DNA of 7,468 bases from Phycisphaerales bacterium (GTDB lineage: Bacteria; Planctomycetota; Phycisphaerae; Phycisphaerales; UBA1924): contig JAJDDL010000364.1 in the NCBI GenBank assembly GCA_029260335.1, forward strand, positions 1 to 7,468, read 5' to 3'. Each line of letters begins with the position of its first letter. The stretch's first letter is position 1. The notes below the pieces were generated by a model. The model was not told the origin of the DNA, searched no databases, and saw only the letters and a program-made list of their open reading frames with translations. Shown here piece after piece: positions 6,651-7,468 of the stretch. The position numbers and the translations under genes were made by a program.

Positions 6651-6727
6651 TGGCCATCTAGGTCCGAGAATGCGGCTGGATCCCCCTTCTGCACCTCTGC
6701 GGACATCCTTGGGCGGGTTTCACAGGG

Positions 6728-6743
6728 TGGCACGCTCCGTGCT
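6728..6743 (+). promoter_or_regulatory. Candidate sigma-54-like promoter for clpC
   Basis: TGGCACGctccGTGCT matches the sigma-54 consensus TGGCACG-N4-TTGCW at every defined base but one (G for the first T of TTGC). The -24 GG and -12 GC are both present and separated by exactly 10 nt. It lies in non-coding DNA, 172 nt before clpC, downstream of the terminator. A start about 12 nt after the -12 element would give a leader of roughly 160 nt. The same bases also form a 9-bp hairpin with two G-T pairs (6726-6734 with 6738-6746, triloop CTC), so the match may partly reflect that palindrome. I see no convincing housekeeping promoter nearer to clpC. Confidence 0.35.
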
Positions 6744-6785
6744 GCCGATAGTCCATCCACTCCCGGTGCCGGGGAATCGTTTTGG

Positions 6786-6810
6786 CCTTCCTAGAGTTTC
6801 CTCTGGAAGG
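6786..6810 (+). promoter_or_regulatory. clpC leader hairpin 1
   Basis: CCTTCC (6786-6791) pairs with GGAAGG (6805-6810), and AGAG (6793-6796) pairs with CTCT (6801-6804). The result is a 10-bp stem with a single bulged T (6792) and a TTTC tetraloop. No T-run follows, so it does not look like a terminator. It is the first of three hairpins before clpC. Confidence 0.4.
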
Positions 6811-6835
6811 ACCGATAGCTAGTCCTGGCGGGGGA

Positions 6836-6860
6836 TGGTCGCTCGGGGAGTGAGCGGCCA
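6836..6860 (+). promoter_or_regulatory. clpC leader hairpin 2 with purine loop
   Basis: TGGTCGCTC (6836-6844) pairs with GAGCGGCCA (6852-6860) over 9 bp, including one T-G pair that is stable only in RNA copied from the plus strand. The 7-nt loop is GGGGAGT, which looks like a Shine-Dalgarno sequence and could pair weakly with the pyrimidine loop of the next hairpin. Confidence 0.45.
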
Positions 6861-6868
6861 GCGGAGAG

Positions 6869-6896
6869 GATCGTGCGATTTTTCCTTCGCACGATC
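6869..6896 (+). promoter_or_regulatory. clpC leader hairpin 3 or operator: perfect 10-bp inverted repeat
   Basis: GATCGTGCGA (6869-6878) and TCGCACGATC (6887-6896) form a perfect 10-bp inverted repeat around an 8-nt spacer, TTTTTCCT. It ends 8 nt before the clpC Shine-Dalgarno (GGAGG, 6905-6909) and 19 nt before the ATG. It could be an RNA hairpin affecting translation or mRNA stability, or a repressor operator. Its geometry is close to that of CIRCE (9-bp arms, 9-nt spacer), but the sequence is not CIRCE. Confidence 0.6.
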
Positions 6897-6915
6897 AATA
6901 GAACGGAGGTCTCGC

Positions 6916-7468
6916 ATGTTTGAACGATTTACCGACCGCGCCCGCAAGGTCATGGCCCTGGCCAACCAGGAAGCCCAGCGGTTCAACCACGAGTACATCG
7001 GGACCGAGCACATCCTGCTTGGCCTGGTCAAAGAAGGCTCGGGCGTCGGCGCGAACGTGCTGAAGAACCTCGATGTCGATCTCCGCAAGGTGCGACTCGA
7101 GGTCGAGAAGCTTGTCAAGGCCGGGCCCGATGTCGTCACGATGGGCCAGCTGCCCCAGACTCCTCGTGCCAAGAAGGTCATCGAGTTCGCGATCGAAGAG
7201 GCCCGCAACCTGAACCACAACTACGTCGGCACCGAGCACCTGCTGCTCGGCTTGCTCCGCGAGCAAGACGGCGTTGCGGCTCAGGTCCTGATGAACCTCG
7301 GGCTCAAGCTCGAAGAGGTCCGCGAGGAAGTCCTTAACCTGCTCGGCGCCGGCGGCGAGGGTGGCGAAGAGGCAATCTCCGGCGGCGGCGGCGCCTCGGG
7401 CGAAGGTCGTCCCGGCAAGGGCAAGAGCAAGACGCCCGCGCTCGACTCGTTCGGTCGCGATCTCACCG
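6916..7468 (+). CDS. clpC: ATP-dependent Clp protease ATP-binding subunit ClpC, N-terminal part (3' end outside window)
   Basis: The 184 codons begin MFERFTDRARKVMALANQEA, the classic ClpC opening. Two Clp_N repeats are visible: residues about 4-66, with the motif YIGTEHILLGLVKEG, and about 79-142, with YVGTEHLLLGLLREQ. This domain binds adaptors and substrates. It is followed by a glycine-rich linker at about 145-174 and then TPALDSFGRDLT, the lead-in to the first AAA+ ATPase domain, whose Walker motifs lie beyond the window. By family knowledge ClpC is a hexameric unfoldase that feeds ClpP in cytoplasmic protein quality control. The ATG at 6916 has a strong GGAGG (6905-6909) with a 6-nt spacer. 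The linker is glycine-rich. Upstream are a terminator, a candidate sigma-54 promoter and three hairpins, which suggests its own regulated transcript. No mcsA, mcsB or ctsR gene lies upstream, unlike in Bacillus. Confidence 0.95.
   Translation, partial: MFERFTDRARKVMALANQEAQRFNHEYIGTEHILLGLVKEGSGVGANVLKNLDVDLRKVRLEVEKLVKAGPDVVTMGQLPQTPRAKKVIEFAIEEARNLNHNYVGTEHLLLGLLREQDGVAAQVLMNLGLKLEEVREEVLNLLGAGGEGGEEAISGGGGASGEGRPGKGKSKTPALDSFGRDLT

Noticed and set aside
5693..6760. Open frame on the minus strand (355 codons) opposite the lipoprotein gene
   Set aside because: The plus-strand gene has a lipobox, a ribosome site and a terminator. The minus-strand product has no domain or start signal and would cross that terminator.
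6543..6794. Plus-strand frame of 83 codons entering the clpC leader
   Set aside because: It overlaps the end of the lipoprotein gene and the terminator, with no motif. The product is Arg/Ser/Pro-rich as expected of a shadow frame.
6869..6896. CIRCE (HrcA) operator at clpC
   Set aside because: The geometry is similar but the arms do not match TTAGCACTC/GAGTGCTAA, so no HrcA assignment is made.
6626..6915. A known structural RNA (tRNA, SRP RNA, 6S, tmRNA) in the clpC upstream gap
   Set aside because: No cloverleaf, SRP core motif or tmRNA ends were found. The hairpins are simple stems better explained as a leader.
1..7468. CRISPR arrays, insertion sequences, attachment sites, integrases or defence genes
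   Set aside because: No spaced direct repeats, transposase-like frames, terminal inverted repeats or tRNA-linked att sites are visible. The gene content looks chromosomal.

Overview
The window is GC-rich bacterial DNA. The gene content points to a planctomycete, probably from the Phycisphaerae: a short planctomycete-style ECF sigma factor, an FHA-GAF histidine kinase with an S-H-x-I-K-N H-box, and a ClpC with a glycine-rich linker. This taxonomic guess is an inference from protein style; no rRNA or other marker is present.

Layout. (1) 1-272, minus: the N-terminal part of an ECF sigma factor, running off the left edge. (2) 465-2488, plus: a two-gene operon of a single-domain response regulator overlapping by 4 nt (ATGA) a 543-residue HD-GYP cyclic-di-GMP phosphodiesterase with a Cys-rich N-terminal region and a GAF-like domain. 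(3) 2514-4205, minus: a cytoplasmic FHA-GAF histidine kinase, convergent with the operon, with 25 bp between the stop codons. (4) 4280-5278, plus: DNA polymerase III delta subunit (holA), divergent from the kinase. (5) 5345-6625, plus: a 426-residue lipoprotein of unknown function with a long acidic linker, followed by an intrinsic terminator. (6) 6626-6915: a 290-bp intergenic stretch holding the terminator, a sigma-54-like promoter candidate and three successive hairpins before clpC. (7) 6916-7468, plus: the N-terminal third or less of ClpC, running off the right edge.

How the parts may work together. Kinase, receiver and HD-GYP enzyme together look like a split RpfC/RpfG-type pathway. A soluble kinase reading phosphothreonine (FHA) and a small ligand (GAF) could phosphorylate the free receiver, which could then act on the co-translated HD-GYP enzyme to lower cyclic-di-GMP. 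This wiring is inferred from adjacency only. holA, the lipoprotein and clpC are housekeeping or cell-envelope genes with no visible link to that module.

Most of the window is ordinary. The parts most worth a second look are the split signalling module with its Cys-rich input region and unusual kinase H-box, and the structured clpC leader with its candidate sigma-54 promoter.
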